64,000 nucleotides of DNA from Avimicrobium caecorum (GTDB taxonomy: Bacteria > Bacillota > Clostridia > Oscillospirales > Ruminococcaceae). Position 1 is the first letter of the stretch; the number at the start of each line of letters is the position of its first letter. Below, in pieces: positions 1 through 8,323 of the stretch. The stretch spans positions 86,720-150,719 of the forward strand of contig CAJFNJ010000028.1 of NCBI GenBank assembly GCA_904394705.1, given 5' to 3'. The notes beneath the pieces are model-generated. The model saw only the letters and a program-made list of their open reading frames with translations. It was not told the origin of the DNA and did not search any database. The position numbers were made by a program, and so were the translations under genes.

Positions 1-6
1 GTGCGT

Positions 7-1362
7 TTAACCGTCGGTTTTGATGGCTTCCAGCGCCGAGATCTTGACTGCACGGTTGGCGGGATAGAACCCGGATATGAGTCCGATGCAGGTGGCAAAG
101 ATCAGTCCCAGGGCTACCAGCCATGGCGGGATAATGGATACATCGGTGCCGTAATAGGACGACATATCCGAGCCGCTCATGGAGAAGCCGAAGGTATTCA
201 TGGCGAAGGAGATCATATAGCTGAGGATAATGCCGATGACGCCGCCCATAAAGCCGATGGCGCCGGCTTCCATCAGGAAGATGGTGCGGATATTGCCTAC
301 GAAGCAGCCCAGCACCTTCATAACACCGATTTCCCGGGTACGCTCATAGATGGACATGATCATGGTATTGGCGATGCCCAGCGCCGCTACAAACAGCGAG
401 ATGGCACCCAGACCGCCCAGGATCAGCTGCTGCTGTTTGGCCTGTTCCTCCATGGGTTCCCGGATGCTGTCCAGGGACCAGGTGGAAAAGCCCATGTCCT
501 CAATGGCCTTCTGCACTTCCGATACCTTGCTGATGTCGGTCACCTTGACCTTGGCATTCTGGTATCCGGTATCCTCCGGCAGCTTCATATTGTTGGCCTT
601 GTAGTAGTCATTGCGGATCTTCTTGAGATCGTCAATGTCCATATAGGCGCCCTGCGAGGTTTCGTAACCCTTGTTGTAGTCCTCCTTCATCCGTCCGTAA
701 TAGGTCAGATCATAGGTATAGACCTTGGTTTCCTTATCCTCGTCATTGGAGCCGGTCTGAATGCGCAGCTTATCCTTTTTCAGATCCACGAACGGGTCCT
801 TTACATTGCCGTTGGCATCCGGCCAGGAATCCACATAGTTGTAGCCCGGCTTTTTCTTGTTGTCCCGGAAGGCATAGGCAGCCTTTTCACCAAAGACAAT
901 GCCATAGGGCTTGAGATTCTCGGTGGGGAAGCCATTGCCGTCCACCAGTTCGATTCCCAGCGAACTGAGCGCTTCGGGATAGATACCCACTACATTGGAA
1001 AGGCTCATCTCATAGCGGTCGCCCTTGCCGGCAAAAATACTGGCATTGATGTCATAGGCCTGATAGAACGGGGTTACAACTACAACACCGTCCATCTGGG
1101 AGATCTGCTTGAGGGTCTCATCATCCAGCTTGGCCTGGGTATTGCTGCCGCCGCCCGAGCCATAGTTATAGATCTCGATCAGCGTCAGATCACCCATACT
1201 GGCAAGCATGGCATCGGTACTGGCCTGCATGCCTACACCAATGGAGATCATTACCACAATGGCGCAGGTACCCACTACTACACCTACAACGGTGAGCAGT
1301 GTACGCACCTTGCGGCGCAGCAGGTTTTGCACGCACATGGTAATCAGATCAGAGATCTTCAT
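7..1362 (-). CDS. MacB/FtsX-type ABC transporter permease
   Basis: This is a 451-residue membrane permease of the MacB/FtsX fold. One transmembrane helix lies near residues 20-45, after the charged start MKISDLITMCVQNLLRRKVR. A large extracytoplasmic domain of about 270 residues follows, including a Gly-rich stretch (YGSGGGSNT). Three more helices come after it, with the family signature ERTREIGVMKVLG, and the tail FYPANRAVKISALEAIK is typical. Its start overlaps the end of the upstream exported protein by 14 nt, so the two are probably translationally coupled. With the ATPase two genes upstream it should form a mechanotransmission or export complex. The substrate cannot be read from the sequence. 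Confidence 0.9.
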   Translation of the reverse strand: MKISDLITMCVQNLLRRKVRTLLTVVGVVVGTCAIVVMISIGVGMQASTDAMLASMGDLTLIEIYNYGSGGGSNTQAKLDDETLKQISQMDGVVVVTPFYQAYDINASIFAGKGDRYEMSLSNVVGIYPEALSSLGIELVDGNGFPTENLKPYGIVFGEKAAYAFRDNKKKPGYNYVDSWPDANGNVKDPFVDLKKDKLRIQTGSNDEDKETKVYTYDLTYYGRMKEDYNKGYETSQGAYMDIDDLKKIRNDYYKANNMKLPEDTGYQNAKVKVTDISKVSEVQKAIEDMGFSTWSLDSIREPMEEQAKQQQLILGGLGAISLFVAALGIANTMIMSIYERTREIGVMKVLGCFVGNIRTIFLMEAGAIGFMGGVIGIILSYMISFAMNTFGFSMSGSDMSSYYGTDVSIIPPWLVALGLIFATCIGLISGFYPANRAVKISALEAIKTDG

Positions 1363-3013
1363 CGTCGAATTCGCTCCTCTTGGCCTTGATCTTGAGGACA
1401 GTCATATATCCGGTGGCTCCGGCAACTCCGGCCGCCACTACAAACAGAACCACATTCTGTACTGTAAACAGACTGGGTTCCTCTGTGGGCTGGGGGTCCA
1501 CTACGGGGAAATCAATGCCCGGGTCCACATAGGGCATTTCCTCTACCATGATGGTGAACGGACGGGTTACTTCCCGTACATTCATGCTGGCGTCCTCATA
1601 GCTGATGACCACTTCGCCTTCCATCTTGCCGGCCTCGGTGGGAGTGACATAGAAATCAGCACTCTCTTCAGCACCGGAAGCTACATTGCCGATAAAGCTG
1701 CGTTCTCCGCTGTTCTGCATATTGCCCCGGAGTTCCGCAGTGACATTGTAAACCTGAGTCTTGCCCTTGTTGACAAAATTGATCGACAGATTGTATTCAT
1801 CGCCTACATACAGGCTGGTCGGCACCTGGATCTCGTCCACCGAGAAGCGGTCCGGCTGGGTTACCGGAATGGAAATGCTCTCGGACGACTCCCCGCTCTT
1901 ACGGGTGTCATTGGCGATGTACTGGAAGGAAAACTCAATATTGATGGCATAGCTCTGGGCTTCCGCATTGGGATTGGCCTGCATGCTGATGGTCTTGGAG
2001 ATGCTTTCGCCCACATCCAGATGGTCGAAGTGATAGGTATTGGACGAACTGGTGATGGAGAAGCCGTCGGGAGTGGTGATCTTCATCACGATGTTGTCCA
2101 GATCATACTGGGTGCTGGTGTTCTCGAAGGAGAGGTTGAGGTCGATGACCTGTCCGGCCGAAACCTGTGTGGTACCGTAGTCATACTGGCTGACAATGAT
2201 ATGCGGGATCAGCGGGTCGAGGTTCACATCCTCATCATCTTCCTCCGGATCGTCCTTATCCACATAGGGAATGCAGCCCGGAATCTTCATGCTCATATTG
2301 TACTTGTAGTCCTGACCGTCATAGGTGTATCCCACAACAAATTCCACTGTATCGCCGGAACCGGTATAAACCAGGTCAGTCATGGAAATGTCATACTGCA
2401 GGTTCTTACCGGCACCCACGGTAATATTGGTCAGGTTATCCCCGCTGGCAGTGCCGCGTTTGAAATCGCCCTGCTTGAAAGAAACATAGGCACTGGATTT
2501 AACAGCATCTTCTGCCTCTTTCTGACTTCCAAAACGCAGGCTTGTATCCAGAATCGTCAGATTCAAGGAAACAGAACGTCCCTTTGTGATGCGGGAGCTT
2601 CCTGTAATATTGGAAGCAATAATCTGAGCATCACCATCTGTCGTAGTACTCATAACCGTAATACTGAAACTGGCATCCTCTTTCCAGTTGCTTCCGTCTG
2701 TTGTAGCAAAATTCAGGCCTGCATATGTAACTGAATTTTTGTCCTTGCAGTCCACATTTGTGTCCTCACCCTGGCTGGATGAGCTGCTTGATACATACAG
2801 TTTCATATCCGAACCAACAATCCTGAAATAATGTGTGCCAGTGGACAGTTTATCCGCTTGCGGCGTGCCGGTCACATTAACCACACTGGGGCTGTTGTTG
2901 ATAACCGACAGCGAACTCGCCGCATATGAGGTGAAGGCCGGAGCCATCACGCCCAGGATCATCAGCGCGACCAGAAGCAGGGTGATCACCCGCACATAAG
3001 TCTTTTTTATCAT
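1349..3013 (-). CDS. Exported COG1361-like (NEW3/CARDB-type) protein with C-terminal membrane anchor
   Basis: The 554-residue protein starts with a clear signal peptide (about residues 1-31, ending in AFTSYA). Repeated beta-rich Ig-like segments follow, of the kind found in COG1361 S-layer-like proteins, for example VSAGQVIDLNLSFENTSTQ and VGDEYNLSINFVNKGKTQ. A Pro-rich linker leads to a C-terminal helix (LFVVAAGVAGATGYMTVL) and a charged cytoplasmic tail. The start codon overlaps the stop of the ATPase gene by 4 nt and the 3' end overlaps the permease gene. It therefore belongs to the transporter unit and may act as its outer-surface partner. The exact role is inference. Confidence 0.75.
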   Translation of the reverse strand: MIKKTYVRVITLLLVALMILGVMAPAFTSYAASSLSVINNSPSVVNVTGTPQADKLSTGTHYFRIVGSDMKLYVSSSSSSQGEDTNVDCKDKNSVTYAGLNFATTDGSNWKEDASFSITVMSTTTDGDAQIIASNITGSSRITKGRSVSLNLTILDTSLRFGSQKEAEDAVKSSAYVSFKQGDFKRGTASGDNLTNITVGAGKNLQYDISMTDLVYTGSGDTVEFVVGYTYDGQDYKYNMSMKIPGCIPYVDKDDPEEDDEDVNLDPLIPHIIVSQYDYGTTQVSAGQVIDLNLSFENTSTQYDLDNIVMKITTPDGFSITSSSNTYHFDHLDVGESISKTISMQANPNAEAQSYAINIEFSFQYIANDTRKSGESSESISIPVTQPDRFSVDEIQVPTSLYVGDEYNLSINFVNKGKTQVYNVTAELRGNMQNSGERSFIGNVASGAEESADFYVTPTEAGKMEGEVVISYEDASMNVREVTRPFTIMVEEMPYVDPGIDFPVVDPQPTEEPSLFTVQNVVLFVVAAGVAGATGYMTVLKIKAKRSEFDDEDL

Positions 3014-3969
3014 TGTTTGTTTCCCTCCAGATTTTCTTCTGCGGTGTCAGCCGGGCTCTCCTGCTCTGGCAGTTCCGCTTTCGGTGCAGGTTCTTCTCCT
3101 GCGGTGGATGCTGCCGTTCCCACCGGCGGCTCTCCCCCTTCTGCCTGCTTTTCTTCCTGCAGCTCCTGCCGGATCGCTTCGATCTCCTCTTCGCTCTCCA
3201 GCACCGTCGTCTCCGCCAGATTGGCGTTCTCCGACAGGAAGTATTCCACAATCTCCTCATTGCTCATGCGGTCCACAATCGACTTGTTTTCCACATCACT
3301 GACGATCTTTCCATCGATCAGCGTCACAATCCGGTCCGCATACTGCGCCAGATAGGAGTCATGGGTAACCAGGATCAGGGTCTGGTTGTTCTGCCGGCAC
3401 ATACGCACCATCATTGCCATTACCTCAATGGTGGTTTTGGTATCCAGGTTGCCGGTGGGTTCGTCCGCAAAGATGATCTTGGGACTTGCCACAAACGCCC
3501 GGGCAATTCCCACTCGCTGCTGCTGACCACCCGACATCTGATTGGGCCGGTGATGCATCCGCTTTTCCAGTCCCACTTCCCGCAGCATCTGTGCAGCAAT
3601 CTTTTCCCGCTTAGCTTTTGGTACGCCCCGGAACATCAGCGGCATTGCCACATTTTCCAGTGCTGTATGGGAAGTCATCAGATTATAGGACTGGAAGATA
3701 AATCCGATGTTCCGCTGACGGAATGCCGCCAGACGGTCCTCTCCGAATTTGGAGATATTGTTTTTGCCTATGTAAACAGCGCCCCGGGTTGGTTTTTCCA
3801 GACCAGCCAACTGATTGAGCAGGGTACTCTTACCGGAACCGGATGTACCCAGAATACAGCATACCTGGCCTTTCTGGATCTCCAGGTTGATATTGTCCAG
3901 TGCTACAACCTTTTCGCTGCCAAGCTTATAGACCTTTCGCAGATCCTTGATGGTGATGATGGTTTCCAA
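3010..3969 (-). CDS. MacB/LolD-type ABC transporter ATP-binding protein with acidic C-terminal extension
   Basis: This is a 319-residue ATPase of the LolD/MacB class. Walker A is GTSGSGKST, the signature is MSGGQQQRVGIARA and Walker B is IIFADEPTGNLD. The ABC core ends near residue 235. A Glu/Pro/Ala-rich tail of about 85 residues follows, which LolD-type ATPases lack. The start appears to be TTG at 3969-3967, placed after a run of Gs; no better in-frame ATG lies near. It is the first gene of the ATPase-exported protein-permease unit. It could also serve the plus-strand permease at 6306-7517, which has no ATPase of its own; that sharing is inference. Confidence 0.9.
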   Translation of the reverse strand: METIITIKDLRKVYKLGSEKVVALDNINLEIQKGQVCCILGTSGSGKSTLLNQLAGLEKPTRGAVYIGKNNISKFGEDRLAAFRQRNIGFIFQSYNLMTSHTALENVAMPLMFRGVPKAKREKIAAQMLREVGLEKRMHHRPNQMSGGQQQRVGIARAFVASPKIIFADEPTGNLDTKTTIEVMAMMVRMCRQNNQTLILVTHDSYLAQYADRIVTLIDGKIVSDVENKSIVDRMSNEEIVEYFLSENANLAETTVLESEEEIEAIRQELQEEKQAEGGEPPVGTAASTAGEEPAPKAELPEQESPADTAEENLEGNKQ

Positions 3970-4009
3970 GCGATCCCCCCCAATGGAACCGGCTTTTTTG
4001 CCTTGTATT

Positions 4010-4038
4010 GGTTTATCCGTCTTTAGTTACTGTGTCAA
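4010..4038 (-). promoter_or_regulatory. Putative promoter of the minus-strand ABC unit
   Basis: On the minus strand a perfect TTGACA (4038-4033) is followed after 17 nt by TAAACC (4015-4010), a weak -10. It lies about 40 nt before the ATPase start. Confidence 0.45.
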
Positions 4039-4148
4039 AAAAACAGAAGTCTGTTGCAGAGCCCGGTGAAAAATTTACCGGATCTGCTGCCAAATCCATT
4101 CTATCATACCAAAGTCGGCTTTACAACCGCATTTGCCCGGGAATCAGC

Positions 4149-4589
4149 TCAGTGTTCTTCCACCATCTGGAGGTATTCCAGGAAGTGGTAACCCTTGCGC
4201 TGGTACAGCCGGATCGCGCCCTCATTTTCCCGGTTGACTTCCAGACGCAGACGACGGGCCGATGCATACTGTTCCCGGAACCATTCCAGTGCCTGGGTCC
4301 CCAGACCCTTGCCCCGGAACTCGGGTGTGAAGTACAGCTCTTCGAGCAGTGCTACCATGCCGCCCACTTCATTGCTCCAGGTATGGGATACCAGGATATA
4401 TCCCGCCGGCTGTCCGTCCACTTCCAGCAGGAACCCTTCGGTATAGGGGTTTCCGCTGACGCAGGCTTCAAAGGTGCGGCGGAAGTTATCCGGGTCCACA
4501 GCATGCAGTACAGCGCCGCCCGAATAGAAATCCTGACAAAACGCGAGGAACACTGCCTGATCCTCCGCTTTCAGATGACGAATTACCAT
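4149..4589 (-). CDS. GNAT family N-acetyltransferase
   Basis: The 146-residue protein has the length and layout of a GCN5-related acetyltransferase. The acetyl-CoA loop is RGKGLGTQAL (about residue 95), preceded by the beta4 segment LEELYFTPEF and followed by LRLEVNRENEGAIRLYQRKGYH, the usual last strand and helix. Such enzymes move an acetyl group from acetyl-CoA to an amine. The acceptor cannot be predicted. It stands alone between two transporter units, with about 180 nt on the 3' side. Confidence 0.85.
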   Translation of the reverse strand: MVIRHLKAEDQAVFLAFCQDFYSGGAVLHAVDPDNFRRTFEACVSGNPYTEGFLLEVDGQPAGYILVSHTWSNEVGGMVALLEELYFTPEFRGKGLGTQALEWFREQYASARRLRLEVNRENEGAIRLYQRKGYHFLEYLQMVEEH

Positions 4590-4738
4590 GTTTTATTCCT
4601 CCTGATTCTGCTTTGGGCATATAATATCCTGCCCAGTATACCATAGCCGGCCCGCTTTTGGCAAACCCCCGCCACAGATTTCTTACTGTCCGGTGACGGC
4701 TTGTTTACAAATTTATCAATTCCTTCATAAATTATCCT

Positions 4739-4767
4739 TTGACTTTATATATAGAGAAGTATATACT
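4739..4767 (+). promoter_or_regulatory. Promoter of the membrane-fusion protein/permease operon
   Basis: TTGACT at 4739-4744 and TATACT at 4762-4767 are separated by exactly 17 nt, a near-consensus housekeeping sigma promoter. The predicted start near 4774 gives a 5' leader of about 225 nt. Confidence 0.7.
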
Positions 4768-4773
4768 TTAGCT

Positions 4774-4998
4774 TATGTTGGTCTGTCCAGGCGCCGGAGA
4801 ACGCCCGGAGAGCCAATGATCCGGCGAAATCCCGACGGCTGTTTCACAGCGGCACTGTATCGCGCGCTGCGGAATTTGGATTATTGGGGGAGCCTCGGCT
4901 GTTTTCGCATACACAAACCCTGCCCGGACCGGGTGCTGGATACAGTGCATCCGCTGCGGACAGGCGGAACATCTTTACAGTTTAGGGGCGTAAAACAA
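4774..4998 (+). promoter_or_regulatory. Structured 5' leader of the membrane-fusion protein operon, unassigned
   Basis: This untranslated leader holds a 10-bp long-range inverted repeat, GCACTGTATC at 4852-4861 and GATACAGTGC at 4939-4948, enclosing 77 nt. Other stems are CGCCGG(A)/(T)CCGGCG near 4791-4835, GCTG-TTTCA-CAGC near 4838-4850 and CCCGG-AC-CGGG near 4923-4933. The word CGCTGCGGA occurs twice. I do not recognise a known riboswitch consensus. Its function, if any, is unknown. Confidence 0.45.
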
Positions 4999-6291
4999 AT
5001 GGAAGAAACAACTGAGATCCAGAAAACGGAACAGCTGCCTGCTGAAAAGCCGGCAGAAAAACCCAAAAAGAAGAAGCTCAGCAAGAAAAAGATCGCGCTG
5101 ATTGTTGCAGCAGCACTGATTCTGGTTCCGCTGGGCAGCTGTGTTTACGGAACTCTTACATACAAGCCCACTCTGAACGGCGCTGCCGCTTCCATGGGTG
5201 AGATCCGCACCACAGTTTCCTTTTCTGCCAATGTAGCCGGGGATGGTCTGGAGAAGTACCCCATTCCTGAAACCACAGAAGTGGAAAAGGTTTATTTTGA
5301 GGTCGGCGACAGTGTCAAGGCCGGTGACCTCATTGTCAAGTTTGATAACAGCGAGGCGGTGGACGCCTACAAGAAGGCGACCATCAACTACGAAACCGCC
5401 CGTCTGCAGCTCAACGAGACCGAAAAGGACTACTGGGACCTGAAGGAGGACCTGGACGACTGCATCGAGGACATCGAGTTCTACAAGGAAAAGTGGAAGG
5501 ACTACGAGGACTACGAAACCATCGGCAACACCACAGATGAGGATCTGATCGAGGCCAACCGCCTCTATAATAACTACTTCAGCAAGTGGGAAGCCGCCAA
5601 AGATCAGAAGGAAGCGCTGGAAAAGCAGATCCCCTCGGCCGATTACATCAAGATCCAGCAGCTCAACTTTGAGCTGACCAAGATGACCCTGGACGAAGCA
5701 GAGGAAGTGTACAACAACCTGCCCCAGGATATCTATGCCCAGCATGACGGTGTGATCGAGACCATCGGCGTCACCGATTACGGCACTGCTGCCAAGGGCA
5801 CTGTGGCTGTTTCCATCCTGACCTCCGAGTCCAACACCGTAGAGTTCAACATCGGACGGTATGACATCGGCGATATTCAGGTGGGCCAGAAGGCCACAGC
5901 CACCATCGGCGGCGTGGAATATCCCGGTACTGTCACCCACATCGACTCGGTTGCCAAGGACGACTCGGTCCGTGCCGAAGTCACCCTGGACAATCCGGAG
6001 GGTGTAGTGCCCGGCATCTCGGCAGAGCTGGATATTGAAACCTACCTCAACGAAAACTGCCTGACCATTCCCATTGAGGCCTCCAAGACCGACCGCACCG
6101 GTGACTACTGCTATGTGGCCCGGGACAACGGCGACGGCACCTACCGTCCGGAGAAGGTATACATCACCACCGGCAATTCCTCGCTGACCTCGGTTGAGGT
6201 GCTGGAAGGCCTGAATGAAGGGGACATCGTCATCACCAATCCCCCTGCCAACATCGAGAATATGACATCTGCCAGCCTGATCCTGGCCTGA
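4999..6291 (+). CDS. Membrane-fusion (periplasmic-adaptor-like) efflux protein
   Basis: This is a 430-residue MacA/HlyD-type adaptor. A Lys-rich N-terminus (KPKKKKLSKKK) precedes one membrane helix (IALIVAAALILVPLGSCVYG). Next come a biotinyl-lipoyl-like half (VYFEVGDSVKAGDLIVKFDN), an alpha-helical hairpin of about 120 residues (about 140-250), the second lipoyl half (IYAQHDGVIETIGV) and beta-barrel domains. I chose ATG 4999, preceded by AGGGG at 4984-4988, over the longer open frame because the protein-like sequence begins there. The gene sits 14 nt before a MacB-type permease, so the two form an export unit. In a Gram-positive cell such adaptors act at the outer face of the membrane. Confidence 0.88.
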   Translation: MEETTEIQKTEQLPAEKPAEKPKKKKLSKKKIALIVAAALILVPLGSCVYGTLTYKPTLNGAAASMGEIRTTVSFSANVAGDGLEKYPIPETTEVEKVYFEVGDSVKAGDLIVKFDNSEAVDAYKKATINYETARLQLNETEKDYWDLKEDLDDCIEDIEFYKEKWKDYEDYETIGNTTDEDLIEANRLYNNYFSKWEAAKDQKEALEKQIPSADYIKIQQLNFELTKMTLDEAEEVYNNLPQDIYAQHDGVIETIGVTDYGTAAKGTVAVSILTSESNTVEFNIGRYDIGDIQVGQKATATIGGVEYPGTVTHIDSVAKDDSVRAEVTLDNPEGVVPGISAELDIETYLNENCLTIPIEASKTDRTGDYCYVARDNGDGTYRPEKVYITTGNSSLTSVEVLEGLNEGDIVITNPPANIENMTSASLILA

Positions 6292-6305
6292 GGGAGGGCT
6301 GACTG

Positions 6306-7517
6306 ATGCTGATGAAAGAATATTTGAGGATGGCGATTGACAGCATCCGCTCCAACAAGATGCGGGCGCTGCTGACCATGCTGGGTATCATTATCGGTAT
6401 CGCATCGGTCATCACCATCATCGCAGCCGGTGACGGCGTCCGTGCCTATATGAACAGCCAGCTCGAGGCTGTGGGCACCAATACTGTCATCATCTCGGTG
6501 GACACCGAGGAGGGCAGCGAAAATGACCTCATCACCAACGAGGATATTGAAGCCCTGCTGGAAAATGAAATGGTTCGGGCTGCCACACCCCAGCTCACGG
6601 GATATGGCACCGGCAGCTTCCGCAAATCCACCATCATGGCCTCCATCTACTGCGGTACCGAAGGCATGGAAACCGCCAATGGCGTCAGCATGGTGAGCGG
6701 CAGCTTCTTTACGGAAAGTGATAACCTCAGTGCCCGGAATGTCTGTGTCATCGATGATGTGGTAGCCCAGAAGTTCTTCGGCACCACCGATGTCATCGGC
6801 CTGGAAGTGACCCTGGAATACAAGGACAACATGAAGTCCTACCGCATTGTCGGCGTCTGCAAGAGCCCGTACAGCGGCTTTGTCACCGATGATATGCTCG
6901 ACTTCCTGCCCGGCACCTTCTATGTTCCGCTCAATTCGGGACTTACCCTGCTCAATGAGAAGGCACAGTACTCAAGCCTCTACCTGATCTCCAACGACAA
7001 GAGCCAGAACAGCGCCATGAGTGATGCCGCTGTGCGCATCCTGGAAGCCCGGCACAACAACGCCGGACGCAGCATCTACTACTCCCAGGATCTCAGCTCC
7101 CAGCTGGATATGATCAATGATGTCATGGGTCTGGTGACCAACTTCATCGCGGCGGTGGCTGCCATCTCCCTGATGGTCGGCGGTATCGGCGTTATGAACA
7201 TCATGCTGGTATCGGTCACCGAGCGTACCCGGGAAATCGGTATCCGCAAATCCCTGGGCGCCAAGACCAATGCCATTCTGCTGCAGTTCCTCACCGAGTC
7301 CACCATCATCACCCTGATCGGCGGCCTCATCGGTCTGGTATTCGGCGTGATCGGCGCTTATATCTTCTGTACCATTGGTGGATTCCCGCCGGTATTCACC
7401 CCGATCTCCATCATCGGTACCGTGCTCTTCTCGGCTGGCGTCGGCATCATCTTCGGCGTTTACCCGGCGAAGAAGGCCGCCCAGATGAGCCCCATCGAAG
7501 CGCTGCGGCACGACTGA
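6306..7517 (+). CDS. MacB/FtsX-type ABC transporter permease (second system)
   Basis: The 403-residue permease has one helix near residues 20-40 (LLTMLGIIIGIASVITII), an extracytoplasmic MacB-like domain and three C-terminal helices. ERTREIGIRKSLGAKT and the ending YPAKKAAQMSPIEALRHD are classic for MacB-like permeases. AGGGAGG just before the start supports translation from 6306; ATG 6312 is a possible alternative. It is co-transcribed with the membrane-fusion protein. No ATPase gene is in this operon, which is unusual for the family. The nearest candidate partner is the ATPase encoded on the other strand at 3010-3969. Confidence 0.9.
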   Translation: MLMKEYLRMAIDSIRSNKMRALLTMLGIIIGIASVITIIAAGDGVRAYMNSQLEAVGTNTVIISVDTEEGSENDLITNEDIEALLENEMVRAATPQLTGYGTGSFRKSTIMASIYCGTEGMETANGVSMVSGSFFTESDNLSARNVCVIDDVVAQKFFGTTDVIGLEVTLEYKDNMKSYRIVGVCKSPYSGFVTDDMLDFLPGTFYVPLNSGLTLLNEKAQYSSLYLISNDKSQNSAMSDAAVRILEARHNNAGRSIYYSQDLSSQLDMINDVMGLVTNFIAAVAAISLMVGGIGVMNIMLVSVTERTREIGIRKSLGAKTNAILLQFLTESTIITLIGGLIGLVFGVIGAYIFCTIGGFPPVFTPISIIGTVLFSAGVGIIFGVYPAKKAAQMSPIEALRHD

Positions 7518-7551
7518 GAAAGCATAGTAAAATTCCATCCACCCTATACGG

Positions 7552-7584
7552 AAAAATCCCCCGGCCCGGCCGGGGGATTTTTTT
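7552..7584 (+). terminator. Rho-independent terminator after the efflux operon
   Basis: AAAAATCCCCCGGCC, a short CGG loop and CCGGGGGATTTTTTT form a strong GC stem with a T run, 35 nt after the permease stop. Confidence 0.85.
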
Positions 7585-7762
7585 GTATGGCGGACATATC
7601 CCTGTGTGACCGGCCATGCGCCGTGCGCATCGATACGGCCTGCTGCCCGCCAAACGCCTGCACATTCAAAAGAAAAGCGCATATACTGTATGATTTTCAT
7701 ATTTTTATTGATTTTTGTTGAATAATATGATTTAATACTTATAACAAATGGAGGCGTAAATT

Positions 7763-7870
7763 ATGAAGCGAATCGTTGGTTTGATAGTTTCTGCTGTGAT
7801 GCTCTTTGCGATGACAGCCACAACTCCGGATACGATCCACAATCTCGACCTTGTTCAGGAATGGTTGTAA
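7763..7870 (+). CDS. Small exported-peptide ORF (35 residues)
   Basis: A good ribosome site (GGAGG at 7750-7754) precedes ATG 7763. The product has a basic start (MKR), a hydrophobic core of about 16 residues and a polar tail ending LDLVQEWL. This matches a signal peptide with a short released C-terminus, the general architecture of Phr/PapR-type signalling propeptides. It could equally be a small membrane peptide. Its stop is 3 nt before the next gene, so the two are probably one operon. No matching receptor gene (Rap/RRNPP type) is recognisable in the window. I do not recognise the peptide itself. Confidence 0.55.
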   Translation: MKRIVGLIVSAVMLFAMTATTPDTIHNLDLVQEWL

Positions 7871-7873
7871 CCT

Positions 7874-8251
7874 ATGAAGCGCTTTCTGTTCGTTGCACTG
7901 CTTTGCGTCATTGTGGCTCTTGCCGGCTGGCTGCTCTTTTCCTTCCCGTATCAGCGGCACTATGCAGAGCGGACTTTTGAGGCTTACACACAGCTGCAGG
8001 GAGTGGATCCTAATTCTTTCCTCTCTCTTACTTATCAGAAAGAGTATACACAAAATTCTTACTACATTGTTGTCCATTACAAAGAGGCACCAGGGTTGCG
8101 GTATCAGTACCAATACTTTTTCAAAAACAGATGGGGACATCACGCAATGATGCTCATCGTCTATGATGAGCAAAATTGCAGTATCACAGACCATTCGTCG
8201 CTGATATATCCCCCCCTCCCCTGGAAATTCGCACTCCAGCCCACAGAATAA
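7874..8251 (+). CDS. DUF3139-like small membrane-anchored protein
   Basis: This 125-residue protein has one N-terminal helix (FLFVALLCVIVALAGWLLF). A soluble part rich in Tyr follows, with the pattern YYIVVHYKEAPGLRYQYQY, which resembles DUF3139 proteins of Firmicutes. The C-terminal third (PPLPWKFALQPTE) is less typical. Function of the family is unknown. It follows the 35-residue exported peptide by 3 nt and ends at a bidirectional terminator. Codon use looks less GC-rich than in the flanking housekeeping genes, which may point to later acquisition. Confidence 0.55.
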   Translation: MKRFLFVALLCVIVALAGWLLFSFPYQRHYAERTFEAYTQLQGVDPNSFLSLTYQKEYTQNSYYIVVHYKEAPGLRYQYQYFFKNRWGHHAMMLIVYDEQNCSITDHSSLIYPPLPWKFALQPTE

Positions 8252-8260
8252 GTGCATAAT

Positions 8261-8301
8261 AAAAGGGCGTACCCCCTCTTTCATGGGGGCACGCCCTTTT
8301 T
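8261..8301. terminator. Bidirectional terminator between convergent genes
   Basis: AAAAGGGCGTACCCCC and GGGGGCACGCCCTTTTT pair around an 8-nt loop, with A and T runs on either side. It can stop both the DUF3139 unit and the clpE-like gene. Confidence 0.85.
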
Positions 8302-8323
8302 GTTTTGTTCTATCTCTCTTTCA

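Larger units (their letters stand above)
4590..4998. other. Long intergenic region with promoter and structured leader
   Basis: About 410 nt without a convincing gene. The first 150 nt are AT-rich with no clear signal. A near-consensus plus-strand promoter follows at 4739-4767, then a GC-rich, hairpin-rich leader to 4998. One reading frame is open through the leader into the downstream gene. Its translation is Arg/Cys-rich and not protein-like, so I treat it as non-coding. Confidence 0.6.

Noticed and set aside
4693..4998. Long N-terminal extension of the membrane-fusion protein
   Set aside because: The extra translation is Arg/Cys-rich and has no family likeness, a promoter lies inside it, and AGGGG with ATG 4999 gives a normal adaptor.
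4774..4998. Cobalamin or TPP riboswitch in the efflux leader
   Set aside because: Neither the B12-box nor the thi-box words are present; only generic stems are seen.
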